From Trichococcus pasteurii (GTDB lineage: Bacteria > Bacillota > Bacilli > Lactobacillales > Aerococcaceae), in contig NZ_FONM01000011.1 in the NCBI RefSeq assembly GCF_900112935.1, positions 26,814 through 90,813 on the forward strand: a stretch of 64,000 bases of DNA. The letters are read 5' to 3'. The position numbers were made by a program, and so were the translations under genes. Shown piece by piece: positions 1-10,552 of this stretch (its first letter is position 1; every line of letters starts with the position of its first letter). The notes beneath the pieces were generated by a model, which worked only from the letters and a program-made list of their open reading frames with translations, searched no databases and was not told the DNA's origin.

Positions 1-199
1 TCCAAGCGATGTTGTTGTCTTTGACGAATTGAACCAATCCTTGATGGTCGTTTTCCGCAATGTCGACTAACGTGATGCCGTCCTGGGCCATCCCTGGGTT
101 GCCTTTGGCGCAGTAAACAGTCTCCACCAACGGGCTTTGAGTTAATTTTTTAGCGATGGCATGTTCGCGTCCGCCACTGCCGATTACAAGAAGTTTCAT
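1..199 (-). CDS. purD: Phosphoribosylamine-glycine ligase, N-terminal part (runs off window)
   Basis: GAR synthetase joins phosphoribosylamine and glycine with ATP (step 2 of IMP synthesis, cytosol). Only the first 66 residues are present. They begin MKLLVIGSGGREHAIAKKL, the glycine-rich N-terminal fold typical of PurD ahead of the ATP-grasp domain. The ATG at 199-197 is preceded by GGAGG at a normal distance. It is the last pur gene seen in the minus-strand series and is separated from purH by about 230 bp with two hairpins, so its expression may be tuned separately from the tightly packed genes upstream. Confidence 0.95.
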   Translation of the reverse strand, partial: MKLLVIGSGGREHAIAKKLTQSPLVETVYCAKGNPGMAQDGITLVDIAENDHQGLVQFVKDNNIAW

Positions 200-260
200 C
201 TTTGAGATCCTCCAACCTTTTATATGAAGCTTGATATTGCTGAACTGGTGCTTTTTTAAA

Positions 261-294
261 CGAGTTCTGAATCCTAGAGTTTGAGCGTAGGATT
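261..294. repeat. Copy 1 of a CGAGTTCTGA-led short repeat with hairpin
   Basis: CGAGTTCTGA at 261-270 runs into an inverted repeat, AATCCTA (270-276) and TAGGATT (288-294). The same leading motif recurs at 311, again ahead of an inverted repeat. It lies in the purH-purD gap and may be a small dispersed repeat or an RNA structure. Function unknown. Confidence 0.45.
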
Positions 295-310
295 TGTCAT
301 GGCTCTTAAT

Positions 311-415
311 CGAGTTCTGAAATCCAGACCCCTCCGCCTAAGTTGACAAACGCACACGGACAAAAAGCGTCCGCTTTGCGTTTGTCCTCTTAGTGCTCAG
401 GGTCTAAACGGATTT
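311..415. repeat. Copy 2 of the repeat, enclosing a strong nested stem-loop
   Basis: CGAGTTCTGA at 311-320 is followed by AAATCCAGACC (320-330), whose partner arms GGTCT and GGATTT lie at 401-415. Inside is a strong stem: GACAAACGCA (345-354) pairs with TGCGTTTGTC (377-386), with CGGAC/GTCCG further in. There is no convincing U-run in the purH to purD direction, so this looks like an mRNA stabiliser or processing hairpin rather than a full terminator. Confidence 0.5.
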
Positions 416-430
416 CATCACATCTTGTTT

Positions 431-1972
431 TTAGTGTCTGAAGTGTCTTACGCTTGTTTTCAGCATCGTGATGCCGTATTTGTTTGCCATTTCGATCGAA
501 TCTTGGTCCTTGATGCTGCCGCCTGGTTGAACAATCGCTTTGATGCCGTGTTTGGCAGCATATTCCACGCTGTCGTTCATCGGGAAGAAAGCATCACTCG
601 CCAATACAGCGCCTTCGATGGCGTTGGCCGCTTCAGCTTGCTCGATGGCGATTTTGACGGATCCGACACGGTTCATCTGGCCTGCGCCGATGCCGACTGT
701 CTGTTTGCTGTTTGCCAATACGATGGCGTTGCTCTTCACGTGTTTAACGACTTTCCAGGCGAAATCCATTGCTTTCATTTCGTCTTCAGTCGGTTGACGC
801 TCGGTCATGACTTCCCAATTGGCTGGCACATCATCAGTGTTGATGTCCTGAGTCTGTTCCAGCATGCCGCCCAATACGGAGACAAATTCTTTTCCGCCTG
901 CTTTTGCGGCAGCGAAGTCCAAGGTCATGATGCGGATGTTCTTTTTCTTCGTCAGGATAGCTAAAGCCTCTTCCGTATAGCTTGGCGCCAGAACGATTTC
1001 CAGGAACATGCTGTTCAGTTTTTCGGCAGTCGCCACATCCAAAGGACGGTTCGCAACCACAATGCCGCCGAAGATGGAGACAGGATCAGCTGCATAGCAA
1101 CGATCGAAGGCTGCATCGATGTCGTCTGCGATACCGACGCCACATGGATTCATGTGCTTGACAGCAACCACAGCCGGTTCGTCGAATTCGCGGGCGATGC
1201 GGATGGCAGCATCAGCATCTTTGATGTTGTTGTAGGATAATTCTTTTCCGTGCAATTGGACCGCGCTCGCGATAGAGAACGGCACCGCCAAAGGTTCTTG
1301 GTAGAAAGTCGCTGTTTGGTGGCCGTTTTCTCCGTAGCGCAGGCTCTGTTTCAGATCATAAGTCAAAGTCAATTTTTCAGGCTCGGTTTCGCCGACCACA
1401 TTAGTCAAATATTGTGCGATCAAAGCATCATAGCTGGCTGTGTGACGGAATACTTTTGCAGCCAAAGCTTGGCGCGTTTCGAAAGTCGTTTCACCGGCAG
1501 CTTCCAATTCGGCAAGGACTTTTTCATAGTCGATCGGATCGGTCAAAACCGTCACGCTTGCGTAGTTCTTAGCCGCGCTGCGGAGCATGCTCGGTCCGCC
1601 GATGTCGATGTTTTCGATGGCATCAGCCAAAGTCACATCATTTTTGCTGATGGTTTCTTTGAATGGGTACAGGTTGACGACAACGAAATCAATCGGTGCA
1701 ATATTGTGCTCTTTCATAGCTTCCATATGGTCCGCAAGATCACGTCTGCCCAAAAGTCCGCCATGGATCAGTGGGTGCAAAGTTTTTACGCGGCCATCCA
1801 TCATTTCAGGAAAGCCGGTTACATCCTCTACGGAAATAGTCGGTACGCCTGCATCTTCCAAAGCCTTCTTCGTTCCGCCAGTTGAGATGATTTCGATTCC
1901 TTTTGCTGCTAATGCCTGCGCAAATGCTACTACGCCTGTTTTATCTGAAACACTGATCAATGCTCTTGTCAC
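431..1972 (-). CDS. purH: Bifunctional AICAR formyltransferase / IMP cyclohydrolase
   Basis: PurH makes the last two steps to IMP: formylation of AICAR with 10-formyl-THF, then ring closure. It has 513 residues, the usual length. The N-terminal IMP cyclohydrolase domain (about 1-140, MGS-like fold) includes RVKTLHP at 61-67; the AICAR transformylase domain follows, with the catalytic Lys-His pair at 272-273 in [10 protein letters not shown]. It follows purN across an 88-bp gap holding a strong hairpin, unlike the overlapping upstream genes. The call is secure by sequence and position. Confidence 0.98.
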   Translation of the reverse strand: MTRALISVSDKTGVVAFAQALAAKGIEIISTGGTKKALEDAGVPTISVEDVTGFPEMMDGRVKTLHPLIHGGLLGRRDLADHMEAMKEHNIAPIDFVVVNLYPFKETISKNDVTLADAIENIDIGGPSMLRSAAKNYASVTVLTDPIDYEKVLAELEAAGETTFETRQALAAKVFRHTASYDALIAQYLTNVVGETEPEKLTLTYDLKQSLRYGENGHQTATFYQEPLAVPFSIASAVQLHGKELSYNNIKDADAAIRIAREFDEPAVVAVKHMNPCGVGIADDIDAAFDRCYAADPVSIFGGIVVANRPLDVATAEKLNSMFLEIVLAPSYTEEALAILTKKKNIRIMTLDFAAAKAGGKEFVSVLGGMLEQTQDINTDDVPANWEVMTERQPTEDEMKAMDFAWKVVKHVKSNAIVLANSKQTVGIGAGQMNRVGSVKIAIEQAEAANAIEGAVLASDAFFPMNDSVEYAAKHGIKAIVQPGGSIKDQDSIEMANKYGITMLKTSVRHFRH

Positions 1973-2013
1973 TGTGTGTCACTCCTTAAATTTATGATGG
2001 ATTCATGCGGTTC

Positions 2014-2063
2014 TAACAAAAGGAAGGACTTCCGCAATCGCGGAGTCCTCATCCATTTTGTTA
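2014..2063 (-). other. Intercistronic stem-loop between purN and purH
   Basis: AGGACTtCCGC and GCGGAGTCCT pair around AATC, and outer arms TAACAAAA/TTTTGTTA extend the stem into the purN stop codon. It has no separate U-run beyond the outer arm, so it may be a partial terminator or an mRNA-processing hairpin setting purH-purD levels relative to purC-purN. Confidence 0.5.
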
Positions 2064-2633
2064 GCCTTTATTCTTTTGAGCCAATTGCTGGATCACTTGC
2101 GGGAAGATCCGGTGCTCCACTTGATGGATCCGGGTCTCCAAAGTCTCCAGCGTATCCTCCGGAAGGATCGCCACTTTTTCTTGCGCGATGATCGGACCGG
2201 TGTCGACCCCTTCATCGACGAAATGGACGGTGACGCCGGTTTCCGGAACGCCTGCTTCGAAGGCGTCCTGGATGCCATGCCGACCCGGGAAATCCGGCAG
2301 CAAGGACGGGTGGATGTTGACGATGCGGTCGGCGTAGGCCGATAGCAAAGTCGGTCCAACGATCCGCATATAGCCGGCCAAGACAACCAAGTCGACCTTC
2401 TCCTCAGCCAAATGCTTCAAAATTTCATTTTCGTAGGCGACCCGATCCTCGAAGCCTTTCGGCGTAAAGGAGATCACCGGGATATTGTATTGTTTGGCGC
2501 GCTCGATCGCATAGGCTTTCGGCTTGTCGCAGAACAGGAAAGCGATCGTCGCATCCACTTCGCCGGACGCGATGGCTTCGGCGATGGCTTGAAAATTCGA
2601 ACCGTTTCCTGAAGCAAAGACAGCTATCCTCAT
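2061..2633 (-). CDS. purN: Phosphoribosylglycinamide formyltransferase (GART)
   Basis: PurN formylates GAR with 10-formyl-tetrahydrofolate. It is 190 residues, normal for the family. [17 protein letters not shown] is the phosphate-binding N-terminus; the catalytic triad is visible as Asn106 and His108 in [15 protein letters not shown] and Asp144 in DEGVDTGPI. Its ATG overlaps the purM stop in ATGA (2633-2630), so translation is probably coupled. No purT-type alternative is seen. Confidence 0.97.
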   Translation of the reverse strand: MRIAVFASGNGSNFQAIAEAIASGEVDATIAFLFCDKPKAYAIERAKQYNIPVISFTPKGFEDRVAYENEILKHLAEEKVDLVVLAGYMRIVGPTLLSAYADRIVNIHPSLLPDFPGRHGIQDAFEAGVPETGVTVHFVDEGVDTGPIIAQEKVAILPEDTLETLETRIHQVEHRIFPQVIQQLAQKNKG

Positions 2634-3679
2634 GCTTGAGCCTCTTTCAGGATAACCTCTTTTTCTGATGTTTTTGCAGCCACGGATCCGATCACATAGG
2701 CTTTTTCATCGTTCTCAGTCAGAATGCCCAGCACTTCCGTCAAGTTTTCGGGAGCGACCGCGAGCACCATGCCGATGCCCATGTTGAAGATTTCGTACAT
2801 TTCAAGAGCCGGAATGTTGCCGATTTTTTCCATCACTTGGAAAATCGGCAAGACAGGCCAGCTGCCTAATTTGATTTCCGCTTGGACGTTCTCAGGAAGC
2901 ATGCGCGGCACGTTTTCGACGAAGCCGCCGCCTGTGATGTGGGCAACGCCATGCAACAGCTGTTTTTTGATCAGCGGCAATAAGGCATTCACGTAGATTC
3001 TTGTAGGCGTCAATAAAACATCGCCCAATTCTTGGTCTTCGATGCCTTCCACTTTGTCGGCCAATTTGTAGTCATTGTCCTTGAAGAAGATTTTGCGCAC
3101 CAAGGAGTAGCCGTTCGAATGGATGCCTGATGAAGGCAATCCAACCAGCACATCCCCTTCTTTGATCAAGGCAGGTGTCAGCAAAGCATCTTTTTCCGCA
3201 ATCCCTACCGTAAATCCAGCCAGATCGAAATCTTCCGGATCGTACATATCAGGCATTTCAGCTGTTTCTCCGCCGATCAGGGCAGCACCGGCTTGGACGC
3301 AGCCTTCAGCTACGCCAGCAACGATCTGCTCCAGTTTTTCCGGACGGTTTTTTCCGACAGCTACATAATCCAAGAAGTAAAGAGGTTCTGCGCCTTGCGC
3401 TACGACATCGTTGACGCACATTGCGACACAATCGATCCCGATCGTATCGAATTTTCCGGCTTCGATGGCCAGCATCAGCTTCGTGCCGACTCCGTCCGTA
3501 CCCGATACAAGCACAGGTTTTTTGTAGTTCAATTCAGAAAGGTCAAAGTTTCCGCCGAATCCGCCGACTTCGCCAAAAACGCCTGGACGTTTTGTGCGGT
3601 CGATGTGTTTCTTGATGCGGCTTACTGTTTCATAACCGGCTGTGACATCCACACCCGCTTTTGCATATGCGTTTTCCAT
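2630..3679 (-). CDS. purM: Phosphoribosylformylglycinamidine cyclo-ligase (AIR synthetase)
   Basis: PurM closes the imidazole ring of FGAM to AIR using ATP. The start chosen is ATG at 3679-3677 ([17 protein letters not shown]), giving 349 residues; an in-frame TTG one codon upstream is less likely because the ATG shares one base with the purF stop (TGATG) and sits behind a good GGGAGG. The glycine-rich GEVGGFGG and DGVGTKL segments are typical of the PurM/PurL/SelD/HypE superfamily. Confidence 0.97.
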   Translation of the reverse strand: MENAYAKAGVDVTAGYETVSRIKKHIDRTKRPGVFGEVGGFGGNFDLSELNYKKPVLVSGTDGVGTKLMLAIEAGKFDTIGIDCVAMCVNDVVAQGAEPLYFLDYVAVGKNRPEKLEQIVAGVAEGCVQAGAALIGGETAEMPDMYDPEDFDLAGFTVGIAEKDALLTPALIKEGDVLVGLPSSGIHSNGYSLVRKIFFKDNDYKLADKVEGIEDQELGDVLLTPTRIYVNALLPLIKKQLLHGVAHITGGGFVENVPRMLPENVQAEIKLGSWPVLPIFQVMEKIGNIPALEMYEIFNMGIGMVLAVAPENLTEVLGILTENDEKAYVIGSVAAKTSEKEVILKEAQA

Positions 3680-5139
3680 CAAACTTGTCCTCCCTTTAGA
3701 TTCTCTTTTTGGATAGCTGTCATATTGTTCACGTAATCCGCTTCATAGTCATACAGCCCAGTCGGGTAGTCCCCGTTGAAGCTGTCCATGCATAAGCCTG
3801 AATACGGCATATCAAATTTCAATCCGATTGAATCGATCAGACCCTCTTGGCTAAGGAAAGCCAAGCTGTCTGCACCGATATATTCACAGATTTCATCGAC
3901 GGTCATTTTAGCGGCGATCAGTTCAGCTGACTTGCTGATGTCGATGCCGTAAAAACTTGGGTAGATCAAAGGCGGGGAAGAGATGCGGACATGCACTTCT
4001 TTGGCTCCCGCTTCTTTCAATAAAGTCACGATGCGTTTGCTGGTCGTCCCGCGCACGATGGAATCATCCACCATGACGACGCTCTTGCCTTGGACAACCC
4101 CTTTTACGGCGGACAACTTCATTTTTACGCCCAATTCGCGCAGTTCCTGCGTCGGTTGGATGAATGTACGTCCGACATATTGGTTCTTGATCAGTCCCAT
4201 TTCGTAAGGTGTTCCGCTCTCTTCCGCGAATCCGCTCGCCGCGGACAAGGAAGAGTTTGGCACACCGATGACGATATCGGCAGTCACTGCAGGTGCTTCG
4301 ATGGCCAAACGCGTTCCCATCCGTTTGCGCGCTGTATGTACGTTCACGCCGGCAATATTGGAATCCGGACGCGCGAAGTAGATATACTCCATCGCAGCGA
4401 TGGAAATGGTTGTATCGTCGGTATATTTTTCGATCGTCAAGCCGTTGTCGTCAATGATCGCCAGTTCGCCGGCATTGACGTTGCGGACAAAATCAGCACC
4501 GATCGTATCGATGGCACACGTTTCGCTGGCCATCACATACGCACCATTCGGCAATTGGCCGATGACAAGCGGACGGAATGAATTCGGATCGACGGCACCG
4601 AACATTTTCTCTTCAGTCAAAAGGATATAAGTGAAGCCGCCTTTGACCTGGTTCAAGCTCTCTTTGATCTTTTCGATCAAGCTGTCTTTCTGGCTGCGTC
4701 TGATCAGATGCATCAGAACTTCCGTATCCGAAGTCGAGTGGAAGATGGCGCCATTTTCCTCAAGGTTGCGGCGCAATGTTTTGGCATTCACCAAGTTGCC
4801 GTTGTGGCAAATGGCGATGTCCATATCATAGAAATGGTACAAAAACGGCTGCACATTCTCTATGCTGTTCTGGCCGGAAGTGGAGTAACGCACATGTCCG
4901 ATGGCACGGTTACCGGTCAACCGCTGCAGATCATTTCCGTCCTTGAAGACTTCGCTGATCAGACCAAGATTGCGGTGCACCAACAATTTCCCTTCATCAC
5001 ATGAAACTATCCCTGCACCCTCTTGTCCGCGGTGCTGCAAGCTGTGCAAACCGAAGTAAGTCAACTGGCTGGCATTGTCGTCTCCCCAAATGCCGAATAC
5101 GCCACATTCTTCGTTTAAGCTTTTTGTTTCAGCAAGCAT
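3679..5139 (-). CDS. purF: Amidophosphoribosyltransferase
   Basis: PurF commits PRPP and glutamine to purine synthesis. The start used is ATG 5139, behind GGAGG, giving [19 protein letters not shown]: an 11-residue propeptide before the catalytic N-terminal cysteine, the arrangement known for the Bacillus enzyme. A longer reading from 5157 would extend past that propeptide. The PRPP loop [13 protein letters not shown] is present. Aligned from memory to the Bacillus enzyme, three of the four [4Fe-4S] cysteines are replaced (Ala before MEYIYF, Ser in YPSFYGID, Ser in YSGLC), so the cluster is probably absent. It overlaps the end of purL. Confidence 0.97.
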   Translation of the reverse strand: MLAETKSLNEECGVFGIWGDDNASQLTYFGLHSLQHRGQEGAGIVSCDEGKLLVHRNLGLISEVFKDGNDLQRLTGNRAIGHVRYSTSGQNSIENVQPFLYHFYDMDIAICHNGNLVNAKTLRRNLEENGAIFHSTSDTEVLMHLIRRSQKDSLIEKIKESLNQVKGGFTYILLTEEKMFGAVDPNSFRPLVIGQLPNGAYVMASETCAIDTIGADFVRNVNAGELAIIDDNGLTIEKYTDDTTISIAAMEYIYFARPDSNIAGVNVHTARKRMGTRLAIEAPAVTADIVIGVPNSSLSAASGFAEESGTPYEMGLIKNQYVGRTFIQPTQELRELGVKMKLSAVKGVVQGKSVVMVDDSIVRGTTSKRIVTLLKEAGAKEVHVRISSPPLIYPSFYGIDISKSAELIAAKMTVDEICEYIGADSLAFLSQEGLIDSIGLKFDMPYSGLCMDSFNGDYPTGLYDYEADYVNNMTAIQKENLKGGQV

Positions 5140-7343
5140 GGAATAGCCTCCTCCCATTTCGTTTGTACTTCTTTTACATCCAAAGTGATTGTTTCGTTCT
5201 CGGCAGCGATTTTTGCGACAGCGTCAGCTGTCACGGTTCCGATTTGTGCAGCAGCTGATCCGAAGATTGCTTCCACTGCGGCAATATTTTCAGGTTTCAC
5301 GGTCAGGATGAAGCGTGATTGCGTTTCGCTGAACAGCAATGTTTTATCCATGGCAACCGTCACGTCGAAGCCTAAGCCAGTGTCAAAGACGCTCTCCATC
5401 AGGCCGACAGCCAAGCCGCCTTCGGATAGGTCATGCGCGCTTTCAATCAGACCAGCTTTGATTGCTTTCAGTACATTCGCTTGGTTTTCTTTTTCGACAG
5501 CCAAATCGAAGTCCATCAGTTTGCCTTCGATTTTGCCCAATTCCATTTTTTGCAGTTCGGAACCGTTGAAATCAGCTTTGGTTTCGCCGATCAGGACAAT
5601 GCGATCGCCTGCAGCTTTGAAAGCTTGCGTAGTGATGTGCGCAAGATCCTCGATCAGACCGACCATACCGATCATCGGTGTCGGATAAACGGCTTCGCCG
5701 TCGGTTTCATTGTAAAGGGACACGTTACCAGAGATGACAGGCGTATCCAATTGGCGGCAAGCTTCAGAGATGCCGTCCGCGGAAGTGCTCAATTCCCAGA
5801 AAATTTCTGGTTTATCAGGATTTCCGTAGTTCAAGCAGTCTGTGATCGCCAATGGTTTTCCGCCGCTGGCAACGATATTGCGGGCAGCTTCAGCGACAGC
5901 GATCTGTCCGCCGATTTCTGGATTCAAATACAGGTAGCGGCCGTTGCAGTCGGTTGTCATTGCGATCGCTTTTTTGGTGCCGCGAACGCGGACAACTGCA
6001 GCATCGCTTCCTGGTCCTACGACCGTGCTGGTGCGGACCATGGAATCATATGTGTCATAGACGCTCTTCTTGGAAGCCAACGTCGCTTGTTGCAATAAAG
6101 CCACTAATGTATCCTGCGCTGATGTGAAGACAGGTTTGTAGTTTTCCATAGCTGCGAATGCAGCGATGCGGGCAGGCACTGCAGTCGGTTTGTAGTAGAC
6201 CGGTGCATCTTCAGCCAAAGCATCAACCGGAAGTTCAGCCACCACTTTACCTGCATGGGATAGACGGTACATGCCATCATCGGTAACTTCACCGATCACG
6301 ACTGCATCCAATTCATATTTTTTGAACAGGTCGACGATGCGTTGCTCTTCGCCCTTCTTGATGCACAACAGCATACGCTCCTGCGATTCGGAAAGCATCA
6401 TTTCGTAAGGTGTCATTTCTGTTTCGCGCTGCGGAACATCATCAAGATTCAACAGCAGGCCGCTGCCTGCTTTTGAAGCCATTTCCGAGCTGGAAGAGAC
6501 CAAGCCGGCAGCCCCCATGTCCTGGATACCGATCAAAGCGTCGGAGTAGTCATAAATGCATTCCAAACAAGCTTCCATCAATAGTTTTTCCATGAACGGA
6601 TCGCCTACTTGGACAGCAGAACGTTGCGCTTCTTCCTCTTCCTTGAATTCTTCGGAAGCGAAAGTGGCGCCATGGATACCATCGCGGCCTGTTTTTGCAC
6701 CCACGTACATGATCGAGTTGCCGACTCCGGCAGCTTGGCCTTTTTGCATATCTTTTTGATCGATCAAGCCGACGCACATTGCGTTGACTAACGGATTGCC
6801 TCTGTAGCAAGGGTCAAAGACCGTTTCGCCGCCGACAGTCGGGATGCCGATACAGTTGCCGTAACCGCTGATGCCGGCAACGACTTCTTCGAAGATGTGT
6901 TTCGTGCGCTCATTGTCCAATTCGCCGAAACGCAAAGAGTCCAGGATCGCAATCGGGCGTGCGCCCATGCTGAAGATGTCACGGATGATTCCGCCGACGC
7001 CGGTAGCTGCGCCTTCATAAGGCTCGACAGCTGATGGATGGTTGTGGCTTTCCGCTTTGAAAACGACGGCCTGGCCGTCGCCGATATCCACGATACCAGC
7101 ACCTTCACCAGGTCCTTGCAATACTTGCGGGCCGGTAGTAGGGAATTTTCTCAGGACTGGTTTTGAGTTTTTATAAGAACAGTGTTCGCTCCACATAACG
7201 GCAAACAGGCCAGTTTCAGTATAATTCGGCAAACGATGCAAAATTTTATCGCAGATTGTGCCGTACTCTTCGTCTGTCAGACCCCATTCACGATAAATTT
7301 TGGATTCTTTTACTTGTTCTGGCGTTGGTTCTAAAAATGCCAT
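5115..7343 (-). CDS. purL: Phosphoribosylformylglycinamidine synthase, large subunit
   Basis: PurL converts FGAR to FGAM with ATP, using ammonia delivered by PurQ in a PurLQS complex. At 742 residues it is the small, Gram-positive PurL without a fused glutaminase. [20 protein letters not shown] is the family signature near residue 90. Its start shares one base with the purQ stop at 7343 and its end overlaps purF, which points to a translationally coupled operon. Confidence 0.98.
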   Translation of the reverse strand: MAFLEPTPEQVKESKIYREWGLTDEEYGTICDKILHRLPNYTETGLFAVMWSEHCSYKNSKPVLRKFPTTGPQVLQGPGEGAGIVDIGDGQAVVFKAESHNHPSAVEPYEGAATGVGGIIRDIFSMGARPIAILDSLRFGELDNERTKHIFEEVVAGISGYGNCIGIPTVGGETVFDPCYRGNPLVNAMCVGLIDQKDMQKGQAAGVGNSIMYVGAKTGRDGIHGATFASEEFKEEEEAQRSAVQVGDPFMEKLLMEACLECIYDYSDALIGIQDMGAAGLVSSSSEMASKAGSGLLLNLDDVPQRETEMTPYEMMLSESQERMLLCIKKGEEQRIVDLFKKYELDAVVIGEVTDDGMYRLSHAGKVVAELPVDALAEDAPVYYKPTAVPARIAAFAAMENYKPVFTSAQDTLVALLQQATLASKKSVYDTYDSMVRTSTVVGPGSDAAVVRVRGTKKAIAMTTDCNGRYLYLNPEIGGQIAVAEAARNIVASGGKPLAITDCLNYGNPDKPEIFWELSTSADGISEACRQLDTPVISGNVSLYNETDGEAVYPTPMIGMVGLIEDLAHITTQAFKAAGDRIVLIGETKADFNGSELQKMELGKIEGKLMDFDLAVEKENQANVLKAIKAGLIESAHDLSEGGLAVGLMESVFDTGLGFDVTVAMDKTLLFSETQSRFILTVKPENIAAVEAIFGSAAAQIGTVTADAVAKIAAENETITLDVKEVQTKWEEAIPCLLKQKA

Positions 7344-8023
7344 TATTTGTTCAGCTCCTTCTTATAATTTTCAACCATGGATTGGAACAGGCGCAAGCCA
7401 TCCGCTGATCCCAGCAAAGCTTCGACAGCACGCTCCGGGTGAGGCATCATGCCTAGGACGTTGCCTTTTTTGTTGATGATGCCGGCGATGTCCTCGATGC
7501 TTCCGTTCGGGTTGCCGTTGGCATAAGTGAATACGATTTGGTTGTTGGCTTTCAGGTCCGCCAAAGTCTCTGCATCGCAGAAGTAGTTTCCTTCACCATG
7601 CGCGATCGGAACAGAGATGATTTCGCCTTCTTTATAGAGGGAAGTGAATTGCGTATCGGCATTCACGACTTTAAGATCCTGCGGTTTGCAGACGAACTTC
7701 AAGGTATCATTGCGGCGCAAAGCACCAGGCAATAAGCCGGCTTCAGCCAAAATCTGGAATCCGTTGCAAGTGCCGAATACAGGCTTGCCTTCTTCAGCGA
7801 AACGGACCACTTCGCTCATGATGTTCGCAAAGCGGGCAATCGCACCTGTACGCAAGTAATCGCCATATGTGAATCCGCCGGGCAATAGGACAGCATCGAA
7901 ACCTTCAAGGCTTGTTTCATAATGTTGCACATACTCTGCATCTTCTCCAAGAATATCTTTAATGGCTGCATACATATCTAAATCACAGTTAGATCCAGGA
8001 AAAACGATGACAGCGAATTTCAT
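7343..8023 (-). CDS. purQ: FGAM synthase, glutaminase subunit
   Basis: PurQ is the class I glutamine amidotransferase that supplies ammonia to PurL. It has 226 residues. The nucleophile is Cys86 in [10 protein letters not shown] and the His-Glu pair lies in [10 protein letters not shown] near the C-terminus. The start [18 protein letters not shown] is canonical. It overlaps purS by one base upstream and purL by one base downstream. Confidence 0.98.
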   Translation of the reverse strand: MKFAVIVFPGSNCDLDMYAAIKDILGEDAEYVQHYETSLEGFDAVLLPGGFTYGDYLRTGAIARFANIMSEVVRFAEEGKPVFGTCNGFQILAEAGLLPGALRRNDTLKFVCKPQDLKVVNADTQFTSLYKEGEIISVPIAHGEGNYFCDAETLADLKANNQIVFTYANGNPNGSIEDIAGIINKKGNVLGMMPHPERAVEALLGSADGLRLFQSMVENYKKELNK

Positions 8024-8274
8024 TAAGCTTCAACCTCCTGGATTTCGTAACGGTAAGTTTCCATAACCACGTTTGCCAGCAGTTTGTCGCAGATCTCTTC
8101 GATGACTTGTTCAACGTTCTCTTCATCTTTGGAAACTTGGATTTCGAAATATTTTCCGATGCGGATATCTTCGATCGTCGGGTAGCCCATACGGTGGACG
8201 GCACCCTTCACGGCTTCCCCTTGCGGATCCAATACTGAGTCTTTATACGTTACATACACGGTTACTTTATACAT
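8023..8274 (-). CDS. purS: FGAM synthase, PurS subunit
   Basis: PurS is the small bridging subunit that docks PurQ on PurL and channels ammonia. The start is ATG 8274 ([14 protein letters not shown]), nine bases after GAGG; an in-frame TTG two codons upstream is too close to it. The product is 83 residues, the family size, and contains the conserved VLDPQGEAV segment. An A-rich 75-bp spacer separates it from purC. Confidence 0.97.
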   Translation of the reverse strand: MYKVTVYVTYKDSVLDPQGEAVKGAVHRMGYPTIEDIRIGKYFEIQVSKDEENVEQVIEEICDKLLANVVMETYRYEIQEVEA

Positions 8275-8349
8275 GTCCAAATTCCTCGCTTTTGTTTTTT
8301 TATTTTTTGTTTCGTTTTTTTTTCGTTCATTGGTTGCATTTCGGATGGT

Positions 8350-9060
8350 TTACATTTTGTTCAGGCGGTCCAGCACTTCCACGTAGACCGGGATCAGATC
8401 TCCCAAGTCACGGCGATAGATGTCTTTGTCCAAGTGTTCGTTCGTTTCGATATCCCAAAGACGGCAAGTATCCGGTGAAATTTCATCAGCCAGGATGATT
8501 TCACCCTCAGCAGTCTTGCCGAATTCGATTTTGAAATCGATCAGGCGGATGCCGATTGCCTTGAACATCTCGATCAAGGCTGCATTGATCTTCAGCGCTT
8601 GCTTCTTGATTTCCGCAACTTCTTCATCTGTTGCTGCTCCCAGAACTTGTACATGGGCATCATTGATGAAAGGATCATTGAGCGCATCGTCTTTGTAATA
8701 GAATTCCAAAACAGGGAACGGCAAGTCGATGCCTTCCTCCATTCCGAAACGTTTCGCGAAGCTTCCAGCGGATACATTACGGACAACCACTTCCAATGGG
8801 AACATATTGACTCTTTTTACTGATTGTTCGGTTTCTGACAGTTCTTGGATGTAATGGCTCGCGATACCCTTTTCAGCCAGATATTCGAAGATGCGGCCGG
8901 TGATCTGGTTGTTGAGTCTGCCTTTGCCCTCGATAGTGTCCTTCTTTACGCCGTTTAATGCGGTAGCCTGATTTAGGTATTCTGCCCAAAGGACATTCTC
9001 CTGATCTGTAGCGTACATCTTTTTAGCTTTCCCAGTATAAAGCAATTCTTTTCTTTCCAT
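8350..9060 (-). CDS. purC: SAICAR synthetase
   Basis: PurC couples CAIR to aspartate with ATP to give SAICAR. It has 236 residues, the bacterial length. The N-terminus MERKELLYTGKAKKMY and the segment VVVRNVSAGSFAKRFG are family signatures. It is the first gene of the purCSQLFMNHD unit: a sigma-A promoter with a PurBox pair lies just upstream and the purB terminator lies beyond that. Confidence 0.98.
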   Translation of the reverse strand: MERKELLYTGKAKKMYATDQENVLWAEYLNQATALNGVKKDTIEGKGRLNNQITGRIFEYLAEKGIASHYIQELSETEQSVKRVNMFPLEVVVRNVSAGSFAKRFGMEEGIDLPFPVLEFYYKDDALNDPFINDAHVQVLGAATDEEVAEIKKQALKINAALIEMFKAIGIRLIDFKIEFGKTAEGEIILADEISPDTCRLWDIETNEHLDKDIYRRDLGDLIPVYVEVLDRLNKM

Positions 9061-9077
9061 CGTTCCCGTCCCTTTCT

Positions 9078-9120
9078 AAATCCGAACATTAATTTGTATA
9101 AACACCTAATTCATTCGTTT
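9078..9120 (-). promoter_or_regulatory. Candidate PurR operator: convergent PurBox pair
   Basis: AAATCCGAACATT (9078-9090, + strand) fits the PurBox consensus AWWWCCGAACWWT exactly. A weaker box with central CGAA lies on the opposite strand at 9108-9120. The two are convergent and 17 bp apart, the geometry known for the Bacillus pur operator. They sit between the -10 element and purC, which would suit repression. PurR itself is not in the window. Confidence 0.6.
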
Positions 9121-9122
9121 AT

Positions 9123-9150
9123 ATTGTATCATCTGCCACCCGCTTGTCAA
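9123..9150 (-). promoter_or_regulatory. Sigma-A promoter of the purC operon
   Basis: On the minus strand, TTGACA (9150-9145) and TACAAT (9128-9123) are separated by 16 bp. The start site would lie about 55 nt upstream of purC. Confidence 0.75.
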
Positions 9151-9219
9151 TGGGATTTTCATGAAAATTGAAATAAATTCCGGTTTTTCTTCACTGTTTC
9201 CAAGGCATCCGGTGGACGC

Positions 9220-9246
9220 AAAAAGGCCGGAACCGTAGTCCCAGCC
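9220..9246 (-). terminator. Intrinsic terminator after purB
   Basis: On the minus strand GGCTGGGAC pairs with GTTCCGGCC (two G-U pairs) around a 4-nt loop, followed by a T run. It separates the purEKB unit from purC. Confidence 0.7.
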
Positions 9247-9252
9247 TTTCCA

Positions 9253-10551
9253 TCAGTCGCCTAAACCAAGTCTTTCGAATACTTCGTCGACATGACTCAA
9301 GTGATAGTTATAGTTGAAGGCATCATCGATGTCTTCTTTCGTTAATTTTGCCATGATTGCTTCGTCCGCTTCCACCAATGGACGGAAATCGGTTTGATTA
9401 TCCCATGAAAGGGCAGTCTTCGGCTGTACCAAGTCATAAGCTTCTTCACGGCTCATGCCTTTATCGATCAGTTTCAACAGAACGCGTTGGCTATAGATCA
9501 ATCCGAATGTCGCATTCATGTTGCGGAGCATATTCTCAGGGAACACGGTCAAGTTCTTGATGATGTTCGCAAAACGGTTCAATTGATAGTTCAATAATGT
9601 CGTTGCGTCCGGAAGGATGATGCGTTCCGCTGAAGAGTGGGAAATATCGCGTTCATGCCATAAGCCTACATTCTCGTAAGCAGTGACCATGTAGCCACGG
9701 ATGACACGCGCAAGACCTACCATATTTTCAGAACCGATCGGGTTGCGTTTGTGCGGCATAGCGGAAGAACCTTTTTGCCCTTTCGCGAAGAATTCTTCCA
9801 CTTCACGGGTTTCCGATTTCTGAAGCCCACGGATTTCTGTCGCGAAGCGCTCGATGCTTGTCGCAATCAAAGCGATCGTTGCCATGTATTCGGCATGCAG
9901 ATCGCGCGGCAGAACTTGCGTCGAAATTTCTTGCGGTCTTGTGCCCAATTTTTCGCAGACGTACTCTTCCACGAATGGCGGGATGTTTGCGAAAGTTCCA
10001 ACAGCACCGCTGATTTTACCGGCTTCAACGCCTTTAGCTGCATGTTCAAAACGCTCGATGTTGCGTTTCATTTCCGAATACATGGTAGCCAGTTTCAATC
10101 CGAATGTCGTAGGTTCAGCATGTACACCATGCGTACGGCCCATGCAGACAGTCTTTTTGTGTTCTTTCGCCTTGTTGCCGATGATTTCCAACATGTTCTG
10201 CAGATCCTTGCGCAGGATATCATTGGCTTGCTTCAATTGATAACCATAGGCGGTATCGACCACATCGGTACTCGTCAGGCCATAGTGGACCCATTTTCTT
10301 TCTTCTCCCAAAGATTCGGAAACAGCGCGTGTGAACGCCACTACATCGTGTCTGGTCTCTTTTTCGATTTCAAGGATACGGTCGATGTCAAAAGTTGCAT
10401 TCGCGCGGATTTTAGCCACGTCTTCTGCAGGGATTTCGCCTAAGGCAGCCCAAGCTTCGTCAGCCAGGATTTCGACCTCCAACCAGCATTTGTAACGATT
10501 GTATTCGGACCAAACCTCAGCCATCTCAGGGCGTGTATAACGTGTAATCAT
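9253..10551 (-). CDS. purB: Adenylosuccinate lyase
   Basis: PurB releases fumarate twice in purine synthesis: from SAICAR (to AICAR) and from adenylosuccinate (to AMP). It has 432 residues. The fumarase/aspartase signature [11 protein letters not shown] spans 261-271 and the catalytic TH motif is at 140-141. It starts one base after the purK stop codon and ends just before a terminator, so it closes the purE-purK-purB unit. Confidence 0.98.
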   Translation of the reverse strand: MITRYTRPEMAEVWSEYNRYKCWLEVEILADEAWAALGEIPAEDVAKIRANATFDIDRILEIEKETRHDVVAFTRAVSESLGEERKWVHYGLTSTDVVDTAYGYQLKQANDILRKDLQNMLEIIGNKAKEHKKTVCMGRTHGVHAEPTTFGLKLATMYSEMKRNIERFEHAAKGVEAGKISGAVGTFANIPPFVEEYVCEKLGTRPQEISTQVLPRDLHAEYMATIALIATSIERFATEIRGLQKSETREVEEFFAKGQKGSSAMPHKRNPIGSENMVGLARVIRGYMVTAYENVGLWHERDISHSSAERIILPDATTLLNYQLNRFANIIKNLTVFPENMLRNMNATFGLIYSQRVLLKLIDKGMSREEAYDLVQPKTALSWDNQTDFRPLVEADEAIMAKLTKEDIDDAFNYNYHLSHVDEVFERLGLGD

Positions 10552-10552
10552 T

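Noticed and set aside
1250..1885. Long open frames opposite purH and opposite other pur, arg and car genes
   Set aside because: They are antisense shadows of real genes with strong codon bias; none has its own ribosome site or family match.
8281..8349. A-rich spacer between purC and purS as a terminator
   Set aside because: Homopolymer tracts are present but no stem precedes them.
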